In this document: one piece after another, positions 44,082 through 52,626 of the stretch
Layout of the letters: the number at the start of each line of letters is the position of its first letter
Position numbering within the stretch: the first letter of the stretch is position 1
NCBI GenBank assembly: GCA_013298815.1
Contig: JAAFJF010000001.1
Span: 186,001 to 250,000 of the forward strand
Reading direction: 5' to 3'
Source: Polaromonas sp.
Lineage (GTDB): Bacteria; Pseudomonadota; Gammaproteobacteria; Burkholderiales; Burkholderiaceae_C
Length of the DNA stretch: 64,000 bases
Position numbers and translations under genes: made by a program
Notes under the pieces: generated by a model
The model's input: the letters and a program-made list of their open reading frames with translations, nothing else
Database searches by the model: none
What the model was told of the DNA's origin: nothing

Positions 44082-45017
44082 ATGCAATGTAAAACAACAG
44101 AAATCCAGTGGTTGCGGCATGCGGGGCAGTCACTTGGTTTAGTGCCTAGTATTGGTGGCGGCGTTGCAGCTTGGCAGCTTGATCGTCACCATGCCGTCAA
44201 CCAAACTAAAACGGTGGTTGACTTGTGGCGTCTATGGGATGGCGTAAGTATTGATCGATATGCACTAGCATCATTTCCCATGGTGCCGTGGTCAAATCGT
44301 ATTGGTTTAGGAGGTTTTGAGCAAGATGGGATATTTCATCAAATCGCACCGAACCGCGTTGGTGAAGCGTACCCCATACATGGTGATGGGTGGTTGCAGC
44401 CGTGGGTGTTGACACAGCCTAGTGACGACACAGTCGTTATGACGCTTGAGTCGCATGAGTTTCAAGGAAATCCATACAACTATCGCGCAGAACAGCGTTT
44501 CGTCTTGCATGAAGGTGGCATGACGCAAATGCTGAGCGTTACGCACTTGGGTGCCAATCGGCTGCCTTATGGTTTGGGTCAACATCCGTGGTTTTTGCGC
44601 TCTCCAAGTACAAGTTTGCACGCTTCAGTTAAAGGTGTTTGGTTAAGTGGCGTAGACCCCATGCCCATCAAACACACCAATGACTTTCCCGTATCTTGGG
44701 ATCTAAACGGTGGCATTGATGTCAACGGCACACAGGTCGACAATGCATTTACAGGTTGGTCTGGCGATGCAAGTATTCACTACCCCGATAAAAACTTGAA
44801 AATAACCATGCGCGTGCCGGATGTTCAGACGAACAAAGATCAAGAGGGTTTTTGTTTGCTCTATCGTCCAGAGCAGGGGTCAGCCTTTTGTTTTGAACCA
44901 GTGACGCACCCGATTGATGCCTTTCATGTTCCAGGAAAACCTGGGCTTATGAATTTAAACCGAGGTGAAACTCTTACCCTAAATGTGAGCTGGGGCTTGG
45001 AAAAATTGGGTGTATAG
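44082..45017 (+). CDS. aldose 1-epimerase family protein, second paralogue
   Basis: A 311-residue protein closely similar along its length to the one at 6975-7937. Shared landmarks are GGGVAAWQLDR, FPMVPWSNRI, YPIHGDGWLQPW, SVTHLGANRLPYGLGQHPW and CFEPVTHPIDAFH. It probably interconverts the anomers of the sugar that enters the adjacent oxidative pathway, giving the dehydrogenase its preferred form. It is 55 bp after the dehydratase gene and convergent with the yjfF-type gene. Confidence 0.9.
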   Translation: MQCKTTEIQWLRHAGQSLGLVPSIGGGVAAWQLDRHHAVNQTKTVVDLWRLWDGVSIDRYALASFPMVPWSNRIGLGGFEQDGIFHQIAPNRVGEAYPIHGDGWLQPWVLTQPSDDTVVMTLESHEFQGNPYNYRAEQRFVLHEGGMTQMLSVTHLGANRLPYGLGQHPWFLRSPSTSLHASVKGVWLSGVDPMPIKHTNDFPVSWDLNGGIDVNGTQVDNAFTGWSGDASIHYPDKNLKITMRVPDVQTNKDQEGFCLLYRPEQGSAFCFEPVTHPIDAFHVPGKPGLMNLNRGETLTLNVSWGLEKLGV

Positions 45018-45055
45018 CTGCTGGCTTGCATAGCCAACAGCTTCGCCAATTTGCC

Positions 45056-46021
45056 CTAGGCAGATTTGCGACCTGTTTCAAACAAACGCTGCAGTACACA
45101 AAATACAAACAACAGTGCGCCGATAACAATTCGCGTCCACCATGAGCTGAGTGAGCCATCAAACATGATGAGGGATTGGATCATGCCGAGTGTCAATACA
45201 CCAAAGAGTGTGCCAAACACATAGCCTACACCACCGCTGAGCAATGTCCCTCCAATAACAACAGCTGCAATTGCGTCTAGCTCTAACCCTACCGCATGCA
45301 GGCCATAGCCAGAAAGCATGTAAAAAGTGAATGCCACACCGCCCAACGCTGCACAGAAACCGCTTAATGCGTAAACCCCAATAGTAGTTTGCGTGACTGG
45401 CAAACCCATAAGCACGGCTGAGTGCTCTGCTCCACCAATAGCATAAACGGTGCGCCCAAATTGTGTGTAGTGTGCGATATAAACAGCGCCTGCTAACACT
45501 ATCAGCGCCAGTATGGCGCTGATAGAAACCATAGGGCCGTCTTCCCAAAGGTGGATGCGAGTCTGCGCCAAAACTGTGTAATTCGGATCTGTGATGCTGA
45601 TGGAGTCGATGCTGATGAGGTAACAAAGGCCTCGCGCTAAAAACATGCCTGCCAAAGTGACTATGAAGGGCTGCAAGCGGAAGCGCTGAATCAACCACCC
45701 CATGAATGCACCAAATAACATCCCCATCAATAACACCACAGGAATAGCCAACATCAAATTCCAGTGGAAATGTTGAACAAGTCCCGCTAAAAGCACTGTG
45801 CTTAAAGCTACAACAGACCCGACGGAGAGGTTAATGCCTCCTGACAAAATGACGAATGTCATACCCACAGCCACAATGACAAGGAAAGCATTGTCAATCA
45901 GTAGGTTCAAAAACACTTGAACTGAGAAAAATCCAGTGTAAGACACCGAACCAAACACCGACATGGCCACAAACAGCGCCACCGTAGCAGCCAACGGAAC
46001 ATATTTACTTTCCAACTTCAT
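45056..46021 (-). CDS. yjfF: galactofuranose-type ABC permease YjfF
   Basis: A 321-residue permease of about nine helices with the family loop SGGINLSVGSVVALS and the late YVFGTLFGVLTLGMIQSLI. The gene overlaps the end of the ytfT-type gene by four bases (ATGA). Together with YtfT it would form the membrane channel of a second sugar importer; the E. coli counterpart takes up galactofuranose, but the homologue may carry a pentose or galactose. Confidence 0.92.
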   Translation of the reverse strand: MKLESKYVPLAATVALFVAMSVFGSVSYTGFFSVQVFLNLLIDNAFLVIVAVGMTFVILSGGINLSVGSVVALSTVLLAGLVQHFHWNLMLAIPVVLLMGMLFGAFMGWLIQRFRLQPFIVTLAGMFLARGLCYLISIDSISITDPNYTVLAQTRIHLWEDGPMVSISAILALIVLAGAVYIAHYTQFGRTVYAIGGAEHSAVLMGLPVTQTTIGVYALSGFCAALGGVAFTFYMLSGYGLHAVGLELDAIAAVVIGGTLLSGGVGYVFGTLFGVLTLGMIQSLIMFDGSLSSWWTRIVIGALLFVFCVLQRLFETGRKSA

Positions 46022-47085
46022 GCGTGGCTCCCAACATCAGGACGAACTACCCAACCACGAACTGCACGACGAAACTCTGTCGACTGCATCAACATGACCA
46101 CAAAAACAACGGCAGCCTTAACTACCAGATTGATTTCCGGCGGAACACCGATCGAATAGATGGTGGAGGTAAGCGTCTGAATAATCAGCGCACCAATCAT
46201 GCTACCTGCTAGACTGAAACGCCCTCCGGTCAAGAGTGTGCCGCCCAATGTCACCGCCAAAATGGCATCAAGTTCAAGTAAGTTACCGGCATTGTTACCA
46301 TCGGCACTCTTGACGTTGGAGCTGATAATCAGCCCCGCAATACCAGCCGTGAGCCCACAAAATGCGTAAACACACATGCTAATAAGTCGCTCGCGCACAC
46401 CTGCAACGCGAGCAGCCGCAGGGTTAATGCCGATGGCTTGAACAAACAAGCCCAATGCAGTGCGTGTGACCGTCAGGTGCATTGCCACATACACAAAGGC
46501 AGCGATGAACAAGGCAAATGGCAACCCCCACAAATACCCGCTGCCAATGTAAAAATAGGGCGGATAGTACACCGTGACGATTTGCCCATCCGTCAATAGC
46601 TGGGCGACGCCTCGTCCAGCGACCATCAGAATCAATGTAGCAATAATGGGCTGCAAACCGATTTTTGCCACAAGTACGCCGTTCCATAGGCCGCATGCTA
46701 GTGCGGTAAGTAGCGCACACACAATGGCCAGCCACATAGGAAAGCGGCTGATGTGCTGGGGTATACCGTCCGTAATGACGAGTTTACCTCCCACCATCAG
46801 GGCGGCTACAGCCGCGCTGATCGCCACGGTGGCCCCCACAGAAATATCAATACCCCGGGTGGCGATGACCAGCGTCATGCCCAATGACACCAGCATCAAG
46901 GGCGCAGCGCGGTTCAAGATGTCAATGATGCTGCCATAAAGATGTCCATCGCGCCATTGCAACATCCAGAATCCAGGGTTCATGCTGGCATTGACGATCA
47001 AGATAAGTATTAATGTGGCGACCGGCCATAGCAAGTGGTGCGTCTGTACCTTTGTCAGCAAAGAAGGTGCGTTAAGTTCGCTCAT
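46018..47085 (-). CDS. ytfT: galactofuranose-type ABC permease YtfT
   Basis: A 355-residue permease with the motif TRGIDISVGATVAISAAVAAL and a later GLTAGIAGLIISSNVKSADGNNAG segment typical of YtfT, followed by LELDAILAVTLGGTLLTGGRF. Overlaps ytfR upstream and yjfF downstream by four bases each, so the three are translated as one unit. Confidence 0.92.
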   Translation of the reverse strand: MSELNAPSLLTKVQTHHLLWPVATLILILIVNASMNPGFWMLQWRDGHLYGSIIDILNRAAPLMLVSLGMTLVIATRGIDISVGATVAISAAVAALMVGGKLVITDGIPQHISRFPMWLAIVCALLTALACGLWNGVLVAKIGLQPIIATLILMVAGRGVAQLLTDGQIVTVYYPPYFYIGSGYLWGLPFALFIAAFVYVAMHLTVTRTALGLFVQAIGINPAAARVAGVRERLISMCVYAFCGLTAGIAGLIISSNVKSADGNNAGNLLELDAILAVTLGGTLLTGGRFSLAGSMIGALIIQTLTSTIYSIGVPPEINLVVKAAVVFVVMLMQSTEFRRAVRGWVVRPDVGSHA

Positions 47086-48620
47086 GCTTGCCCCGCAATC
47101 ATGGCGTAAACAGCTTGGTCGCTTGTTCCGCCTGGCAGCTCGCCGACCTTAGCTCGATCGCGCAACACCACTATCCGGTCTGATACGCGAACCACTTCGT
47201 CCATCTCTGAGGAGATAAACAATACGGCCATACCTTGTTTCGCTAAAGTCATTATTTCGTTCATGATTTCTTGTTTTGCAGCGACGTCGATGCCGCGTGT
47301 TGGTTCGTCTAATATCAACAAGCTGGGCTGAGTAGCCAGCCAGCGTGCTAACACCGCCTTTTGTTGGTTGCCGCCAGAGAGTTGACCGATAGGCGTATTG
47401 ACGTCGGCAGTCTTGATGCCCAACGCTTTGACATAACCGTCAGCTAATGTGGTTTGTTGAATCCGACCTATAGCTGGCCAAAGACCGAGGCGTGCTTGAA
47501 GAGCCAAAGCGATGTTTTCGCGAACAGATAGCTCCGCAATGATGCCCTCAGCCTTGCGATCCTCAGGGCAGAGAGCAAGTCCCAGCCGGATAGCGGTTGA
47601 TGGCGAATCTAAACGCACAGATTTACCATTTATAGAGATCTCGCCCGCATCACTTCGGTCCAGACCAAAGAGCAGGCGCGCTAATTCAGTACGACCCGAA
47701 CCTAGCAATCCTCCCAAACCTACCACTTCGCCCCTGCGTATGGTGAAGTCAATGGCCTTCACATGGCCACGGCGGTTCAGGGCTTTGGTCGCTAGCCATA
47801 CAGCGGGCTGCTCACCAGCTTTGTCATGTGCTGCGGAAGTGCTCGGCGACGTAGCTATTTCTCGCCCCACCATGGCAGCAATCAATGCGTTATGACCCAG
47901 CTCTGCAACAGGATACTCCCCTACCAGCTCGCCATTGCGCAAGACGGTGATGCGGTCGCATAGGGCGTAAACTTGGTCTAGAAAGTGGGTGACAAACAAA
48001 ATCGCCATGCCTTGATCGCGCAATTGACGCAAAACGCCGTACAGGCGCTCCACCTCTTCATCGTCTAGGCTCGATGTAGGTTCATCCAAAATCAAAACTT
48101 GTGCGGAAATGCTCAAACCGCGTGCAATCGCCACCATTTGCTGCACAGCGACAGAGTAGCTAGACAAAGTCTGCGTGACATCAATGTTCAGATTCAGGCG
48201 AGTTAGCAATTCCCGTGATTCGCGGTACATGCGAGCCCAATCGATAGCCCAAGCGCCGGCCATGCCCTTACGCGGGTAACGACCAGCAAAAATATTTTCA
48301 GCAACCGACAAGTTGGGGCAAAGATTAACCTCTTGGTAAACGGTGCTGATACCTAGTTCCTGTGCTTCTAACGGAGACGCTGCGCGAATGGATTGACCGT
48401 TCAGGCGCATATCGCCATGATCGGCGGGAAAAACACCCGTTAAAACCTTGATTAGCGTAGATTTGCCAGCACCGTTTTGCCCCATGAGCGCGTGTACTTC
48501 ACCCGCGAAAAGGCGCAGGTTCACCTCAGAGAGCGCACGCACACTGCTAAATTGCTTGGTCACACCCGAGAGTTCCAGCACTGGTGCAGCGGCGCTAGGT
48601 GCTTTTATTGTGTTTGTCAT
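47082..48620 (-). CDS. ytfR: galactofuranose-type ABC ATPase YtfR
   Basis: A 512-residue double ABC ATPase. First half: Walker A GQNGAGKST, Walker B LILDEPTSSLD. Second half: degenerate P-loop GLLGSGRTEL, signature [15 protein letters not shown], Walker [16 protein letters not shown]. The ATG at 48620 (MTNTIKAPSAAAPVLEL) starts close to the first ABC domain; a longer frame to 48665 would enter the upstream terminator. Confidence 0.93.
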   Translation of the reverse strand: MTNTIKAPSAAAPVLELSGVTKQFSSVRALSEVNLRLFAGEVHALMGQNGAGKSTLIKVLTGVFPADHGDMRLNGQSIRAASPLEAQELGISTVYQEVNLCPNLSVAENIFAGRYPRKGMAGAWAIDWARMYRESRELLTRLNLNIDVTQTLSSYSVAVQQMVAIARGLSISAQVLILDEPTSSLDDEEVERLYGVLRQLRDQGMAILFVTHFLDQVYALCDRITVLRNGELVGEYPVAELGHNALIAAMVGREIATSPSTSAAHDKAGEQPAVWLATKALNRRGHVKAIDFTIRRGEVVGLGGLLGSGRTELARLLFGLDRSDAGEISINGKSVRLDSPSTAIRLGLALCPEDRKAEGIIAELSVRENIALALQARLGLWPAIGRIQQTTLADGYVKALGIKTADVNTPIGQLSGGNQQKAVLARWLATQPSLLILDEPTRGIDVAAKQEIMNEIMTLAKQGMAVLFISSEMDEVVRVSDRIVVLRDRAKVGELPGGTSDQAVYAMIAGQA

Positions 48621-48640
48621 AACGTCGTGTAGCGTCGTAT

Positions 48641-48670
48641 AAAAAAGGCCTGCAGCCGAAGCCACAGGCC
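48641..48670 (-). terminator. intercistronic terminator between ytfQ and ytfR
   Basis: Minus strand GGCCTGTGGC-TTCG-GCTGCAGGCC, followed by six T. It lies 41 bp past the ytfQ stop and would let only part of the transcripts continue into ytfR. Confidence 0.8.
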
Positions 48671-48711
48671 GAAACTATTTTTAAAAAATAGTATGGAGAT
48701 AAATTTAGAGA

Positions 48712-49692
48712 TCAGTACTGACGGCTTGGAAACTCTTTTGCTGCAGTTTCCATGGGGTAGACACCGTCTTTGCCGATGATTCTGCGGGGCACAGTTTTGC
48801 CAGCTGCGATGTCTTTGGCGGTGGACATCACCAGAGGGCCAAGCAAAGGGCTGCATTCGACGCTAACATTCAGTTTGCCTGCGATCATTGCCTCAAAAGC
48901 ACCCTTTACACCGTCAACAGATATCACCAAAATATCTTTGGCTGGCTTTAAACCTGCTTCTTCAATGGCTTGGATAGCGCCAATGGCCATGTCATCATTG
49001 TGTGCATACAGCACATTGATTTTTTTGCCTTCAGCTTTTAAGAAGGCTTCCATGACTTCTTTGCCCTTAGCGCGGGTGAAATCGCCTGTTTGTGAACGGA
49101 TGATTTTGATGCTGGCATTACCCTTGATGGCGGTTTCAAATCCTTTTTTGCGGTCAATAGCTGGCGCTGAGCCCACAGTGCCTTGCAGCTCAACCACGTT
49201 GATGTCGCCTTTCAGTGTTTTTGCCTTCTCTACCAGCCATTGGCCAGCCATTTCGCCTTGTTTTACGAAGTCAAAGCCAATATGTGTGGCGTACAGGGAT
49301 GTGTCTTTAGAGTCGACTGAGCGATCCATCAAAATCAAAGGAATCTTCGCATCTTTGACTTCTTTCAGCACAGTATCCCATCCAGATTCCACAACCGGCG
49401 TCAGCGCAATCACGTCCACCTTTTGGGCGATGAAAGAGCGCAAAGCCTTGATTTGATTTTCCTGTTTTTGCTGCGCATCGGAAAACTTCAACTCAATGCC
49501 TGCCGCAGCAGCGGCAGTTTTCATGGAATTGGTGTTGGCAGTGCGCCACTCACTCTCAGCGCCAATCTGACTAAAACCCACCACAATTTTCTTTTGCGCC
49601 AAAGCGCTCATCGGGATAGCCAGGCTGACGCTCGCCACTGCTGCGCCAGCAATAAGCGTACGACGCGTGAGTTTGTTAGTTGTAAGTTTCAT
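48712..49692 (-). CDS. ytfQ: galactofuranose-type sugar-binding protein YtfQ
   Basis: A 326-residue periplasmic binding protein. The signal peptide contains RR (TRRTLIAGAAVASVSLAIP, cleavage near ALA-QK). The mature part begins KKIVVGFSQIGAESEWRTAN, the YtfQ-type start, and later has ALTPVVESGWDTVLKEVKDA and YAHNDDMAIGAIQAIEEAG. The start at 49692 has GAGGAG upstream. It is transcribed from the long AT-rich gap shared with dgoK. Confidence 0.92.
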   Translation of the reverse strand: MKLTTNKLTRRTLIAGAAVASVSLAIPMSALAQKKIVVGFSQIGAESEWRTANTNSMKTAAAAAGIELKFSDAQQKQENQIKALRSFIAQKVDVIALTPVVESGWDTVLKEVKDAKIPLILMDRSVDSKDTSLYATHIGFDFVKQGEMAGQWLVEKAKTLKGDINVVELQGTVGSAPAIDRKKGFETAIKGNASIKIIRSQTGDFTRAKGKEVMEAFLKAEGKKINVLYAHNDDMAIGAIQAIEEAGLKPAKDILVISVDGVKGAFEAMIAGKLNVSVECSPLLGPLVMSTAKDIAAGKTVPRRIIGKDGVYPMETAAKEFPSRQY

Positions 49693-50132
49693 AAAAAATC
49701 TCCTCAAATAAGTAGTAAGTTGTTGTAGAAAGAAGTTATTTCGCGGGTGAAAAAATGGGTAACCGCCCGCGCCCAGTTACTCAATAGCGATATCAGCTCG
49801 TAAACTTTGGAGTACTTACCATCATCACATCGGAACGAATCTTACGGTTCAAATACATATCTAACTAATATATTTTTTACAGTTTTTGATGTTTAAATTT
49901 GAATCAATGTAAACCCTAGTTGTTTCACATAATTCAGGGTTGTAAGAACCAAATCACAAGCTATTTTGATGTTATTTGGTTAATAAATAATATATTGCAA
50001 ATTAAATATGTATTTATATAAAATATTGTGTTTTTTGCAATCAATATACTTTTCATGTATTTTTGAGCTTCTTGTGCGCTGCCAAATAGCCATTAAGCTA
50101 AAGGAATAAACAAACTAACTTGCTCATTTTTA
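49693..50132. promoter_or_regulatory. 440-bp AT-rich divergent regulatory region, ytfQ to dgoK
   Basis: No gene is visible. It holds ATATTGCAA (49992-50000, complement of the TTGCAATAT box). It also has an 8-bp inverted repeat ATTGCAAA/TTTGCAAT (49994-50001 and 50034-50041), the second arm continuing into CAATATA. These are candidate operator halves for the locus regulator. Confidence 0.6.
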
Positions 50133-51086
50133 ATGCCACTTGCTTTTGAATACAAAACACTGCCCTTTATTGCTGTCGATTGGGGCACATCGTCTTTCCG
50201 TGCGGCTCTGATGACGCCTGACGGCATTGTTTTGGACGAGCTAACCTCGCAGCGGGGCATTTTGGGTTTCAGGCCTGATGAGTTCGTGCCGTATTTGCTC
50301 GCCACTTGCGAACGCTTTATAAAGAATGAGGTTGTAGCGGGTGGCAAGCTGTTTTTGCTATCTGGCATGGTTGGCAGCAAAAACGGCCTGCTAGAAGTGC
50401 CGTACTGCCCCTGTCCCGCCACAGCGTCTGACATCGCCGCCGCGCTCGGCTGGGTTGATACGGGTGATGCTGACCTCAACATCGCTATCGTGCCCGGCGT
50501 ACGAAATGGTTTCGACGACGTCATGCGCGGTGAAGAAACCCAAGTTTTCGGCGCAGCCGCCGTGCTCGGTGTGCATGACGCCACCTTGGTGCTACCCGGC
50601 ACGCACAGCAAATGGGTGCAGCTTGCGGGCGGCGCAATCACCCAATTCAACACCTTCATGACCGGCGAGTTTTACGCGCTGCTGGCGCAGCACTCCATTT
50701 TGGCCAAAAGTTTGCCCGATGTGGGTGAAAAACCAGCAAGTTTAGACAAATCTACCTTCCTGCAAGGCATAGACCGCGCCCAAAAAAGCAGCGTATCTGG
50801 TCAGAGCCTGCTGGGCAACGCCTTCAGCACCCGCGTCAAGTCGCTGTTCAACGAGCTGCAGCCCGCGCAAGCCGCCAGTTATTTGTCCGGCTTGGTCATC
50901 GGTGACGAGCTGGCCGCCATGCGTTTGCAAACCGGTAGCCAAGTCATCGTCATCGGCTCGCCTACCTTGTGCGAGCGCTACAACCTCGCTCTCAGTCACC
51001 TAGGCGTGCAGACCCGCGCCCTTGGCAACCAAGCCGCCTGGGCGGGGCTGCACAGTATTTATAGTCAAATTTCAACATCTGCCTGA
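50133..51086 (+). CDS. dgoK: 2-dehydro-3-deoxygalactonokinase
   Basis: A 317-residue sugar kinase that phosphorylates 2-keto-3-deoxygalactonate. The phosphate-binding start FIAVDWGTSSFRAAL, the central LSGMVGSKNGLLEVPY and LVLPGTHSKWVQL are diagnostic. The ATG follows the long AT-rich regulatory gap. Its product is the substrate of the aldolase encoded directly downstream. Confidence 0.94.
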   Translation: MPLAFEYKTLPFIAVDWGTSSFRAALMTPDGIVLDELTSQRGILGFRPDEFVPYLLATCERFIKNEVVAGGKLFLLSGMVGSKNGLLEVPYCPCPATASDIAAALGWVDTGDADLNIAIVPGVRNGFDDVMRGEETQVFGAAAVLGVHDATLVLPGTHSKWVQLAGGAITQFNTFMTGEFYALLAQHSILAKSLPDVGEKPASLDKSTFLQGIDRAQKSSVSGQSLLGNAFSTRVKSLFNELQPAQAASYLSGLVIGDELAAMRLQTGSQVIVIGSPTLCERYNLALSHLGVQTRALGNQAAWAGLHSIYSQISTSA

Positions 51087-51095
51087 TTGCAATAT
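51087..51095. promoter_or_regulatory. TTGCAATAT box at the dgoK-dgoA junction
   Basis: An exact copy of the box shared with the ytfQ-dgoK and SDR-dehydratase gaps, directly after the dgoK stop and followed by GCATATGACC. Confidence 0.4.
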
Positions 51096-51099
51096 GCAT

Positions 51100-51759
51100 A
51101 TGACCAACTTAAGCACGCACAACATGCAAAACACCAGCCACACTCCAGCTGCTTCGACTTTGCGCCGCCACTTAGCAGACTGCAAGCTGGTCGCCATCTT
51201 GCGCGGCCTAACCCCTGCTGAGGCACAGCCTGTAGGCGACGTGCTGTGGCAGGCCGGTTTTCGCATCATTGAAGTACCGCTGAATTCGCCTTCGCCGTTG
51301 GAAAGCATTCAGATCTTGCGCCAATCACTGCCCCATGCGCTGGTGGGTGCTGGCACGGTGATGTCTGTAGCAGACGTACACGCCGTCTACGATGTAGGTG
51401 GCCGACTCATCGTCTCGCCTAATTGCAATGTTGAGGTGATTCGCGCAGCGGTCGGCCTAGGCATGGTTTGCCTGCCCGGCGTCGTCACTCCCACAGAAGC
51501 TTTCGCCGCGCTAGACGCCGGCGCGCAAGGCCTGAAGTTCTTCCCCGCCGACCTAGTCCCCCCCAGCGCCGTCAAAGCCATGCGCGCCGTGCTCCCTGCC
51601 GATTGCCTGCTCATCCCCGTAGGCGGTATCACCCCCGCCAACATGCCCGCCTACCTGCAAGCCGGCGCGAGTGGTTTTGGCATGGGCTCAAACCTGTACA
51701 CAGTGGGTAAATCGTTAGATGCGATACGTCAATCTGCTATTGAATTAATAGCTGCTTAG
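51100..51759 (+). CDS. dgoA: 2-dehydro-3-deoxy-6-phosphogalactonate aldolase
   Basis: A class I aldolase (219 residues from ATG 51100), splitting KDPGal to pyruvate and glyceraldehyde 3-phosphate. It has CKLVAILRGLTPAEA, the catalytic Glu in FRIIEVPLNSP, VGAGTV, the Schiff-base Lys in GLKFFPADL, and PVGGITPANM. ATG 51094 and 51124 are alternative starts and none has a clear ribosome site. The last residues (AIELIAA) and the TAG stop come from dispersed repeat A copy 9. Confidence 0.93.
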   Translation: MTNLSTHNMQNTSHTPAASTLRRHLADCKLVAILRGLTPAEAQPVGDVLWQAGFRIIEVPLNSPSPLESIQILRQSLPHALVGAGTVMSVADVHAVYDVGGRLIVSPNCNVEVIRAAVGLGMVCLPGVVTPTEAFAALDAGAQGLKFFPADLVPPSAVKAMRAVLPADCLLIPVGGITPANMPAYLQAGASGFGMGSNLYTVGKSLDAIRQSAIELIAA

Positions 51760-51800
51760 GCAGTGAATACGCCGGATAGAGGCGTATTTGAGGGGTAAAA
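51733..51800 (+). repeat. dispersed repeat family A, copy 9
   Basis: CTGCTATTGAATTAATAGCT followed by GCTTAGGCAGTGAATACGCC and GGATAGAGGCGTATTTGAGG. It begins inside dgoA and provides its end and stop. Confidence 0.85.
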
Positions 51801-51917
51801 GCGGGTTTTGAGTGAGTTTTAGATGAAAAGTTAGGTTTTTGGGCTATATTTGCGAGCAAGATGATCTGCAAGCGTGGTGCAGCAGCCTCTCCTTATAACC
51901 GGTAAAGGCCCCAACAA

Positions 51918-52391
51918 ATGATCCGAAACGAACGCCTCACCGCCCAGCTAGATGGCGACTTTGTCGTCTTCCTCATCGGCATGCGCATCAACAGCCCGCT
52001 AAAAATTCACAAGTGGCTACCCGTCGTCAGCGCCATGCCCCGCATGATTAACGAGCTCTACCGCCACCCCGAGCTAGGCTTCATCCACGCCGAGTCGTGG
52101 TTCTCCCGCACTACTATCATGGTTCAATACTGGCGCTCCATGGATCAATTGCTCGCCTACGCAAAAAACAAAAACTCAGAGCACCTACCAGCGTGGCGAG
52201 CTTTCAACAAATCCATAGGCACAGATGGCTCAGTAGGCATCTGGCACGAAACCTACGCCGTCTCAAAAGGCAACTACGAAAACGTGTACGTCAACATGCC
52301 AGAGTTCGGACTTGGCAAGGCGGGGACTTTGGAAGCAGCTTCGGGCGGGAGGCAGTCTGCTGCAGGCAGGTTGAAGGTTGGGAAAGAGTAA
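51918..52391 (+). CDS. DUF4188-like protein
   Basis: A 157-residue protein with the DUF4188 pattern: FVVFLIGMRINSPLKIHKWLPV, PELGFIHAESWFSRTTIMVQYWRS and WHETYAVSKGNYENVYVNMP. The fold is of the dimeric alpha-beta barrel type, and the family includes haem- or monooxygenase-like proteins of unclear function. The C-terminal tail is Gly-rich. It is on its own between two repeat copies, upstream of the convergent aldehyde dehydrogenase gene. Confidence 0.8.
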   Translation: MIRNERLTAQLDGDFVVFLIGMRINSPLKIHKWLPVVSAMPRMINELYRHPELGFIHAESWFSRTTIMVQYWRSMDQLLAYAKNKNSEHLPAWRAFNKSIGTDGSVGIWHETYAVSKGNYENVYVNMPEFGLGKAGTLEAASGGRQSAAGRLKVGKE

Positions 52392-52413
52392 AAATCAACC
52401 TAAAAACTATGAA

Positions 52414-52466
52414 AATATGCCATTAGCCGGCGTATTTATTGCCTAAGTAGCTATGAAAATAATAGT
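52414..52466 (-). repeat. dispersed repeat family A, copy 10
   Basis: Minus strand: CTATTATTTTCATAGCTACT, then TAGGCAATAAATACGCCGGC, then TAATGGCATATT. It lies 22 bp past the DUF4188 gene. Confidence 0.8.
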
Positions 52467-52541
52467 ATAAACGCTAAAAATTTCATGCAAGACTTCGCAC
52501 CGTAGTAGCTCAACTTAGCGGCAAACCATCAAATGAAGGCT

Positions 52542-52571
52542 CCCGCTTTCGCCCGGCGGGGCGAGAGCGGG
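52542..52571. other. GC-rich hairpin
   Basis: CCCGCTTTCGCC (52542-52553) pairs with GGCGAGAGCGGG (52560-52571) with one G-T pair and a six-base loop. It is followed by a long G-rich run. Located between two converging genes; it may act as a terminator or be a member of another palindromic family. Confidence 0.5.
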
Positions 52572-52626
52572 CGGGGGGTGAGAGTGGGGGGAACCAACCA
52601 GCCCACGCAGTGAATCACATCAAATA

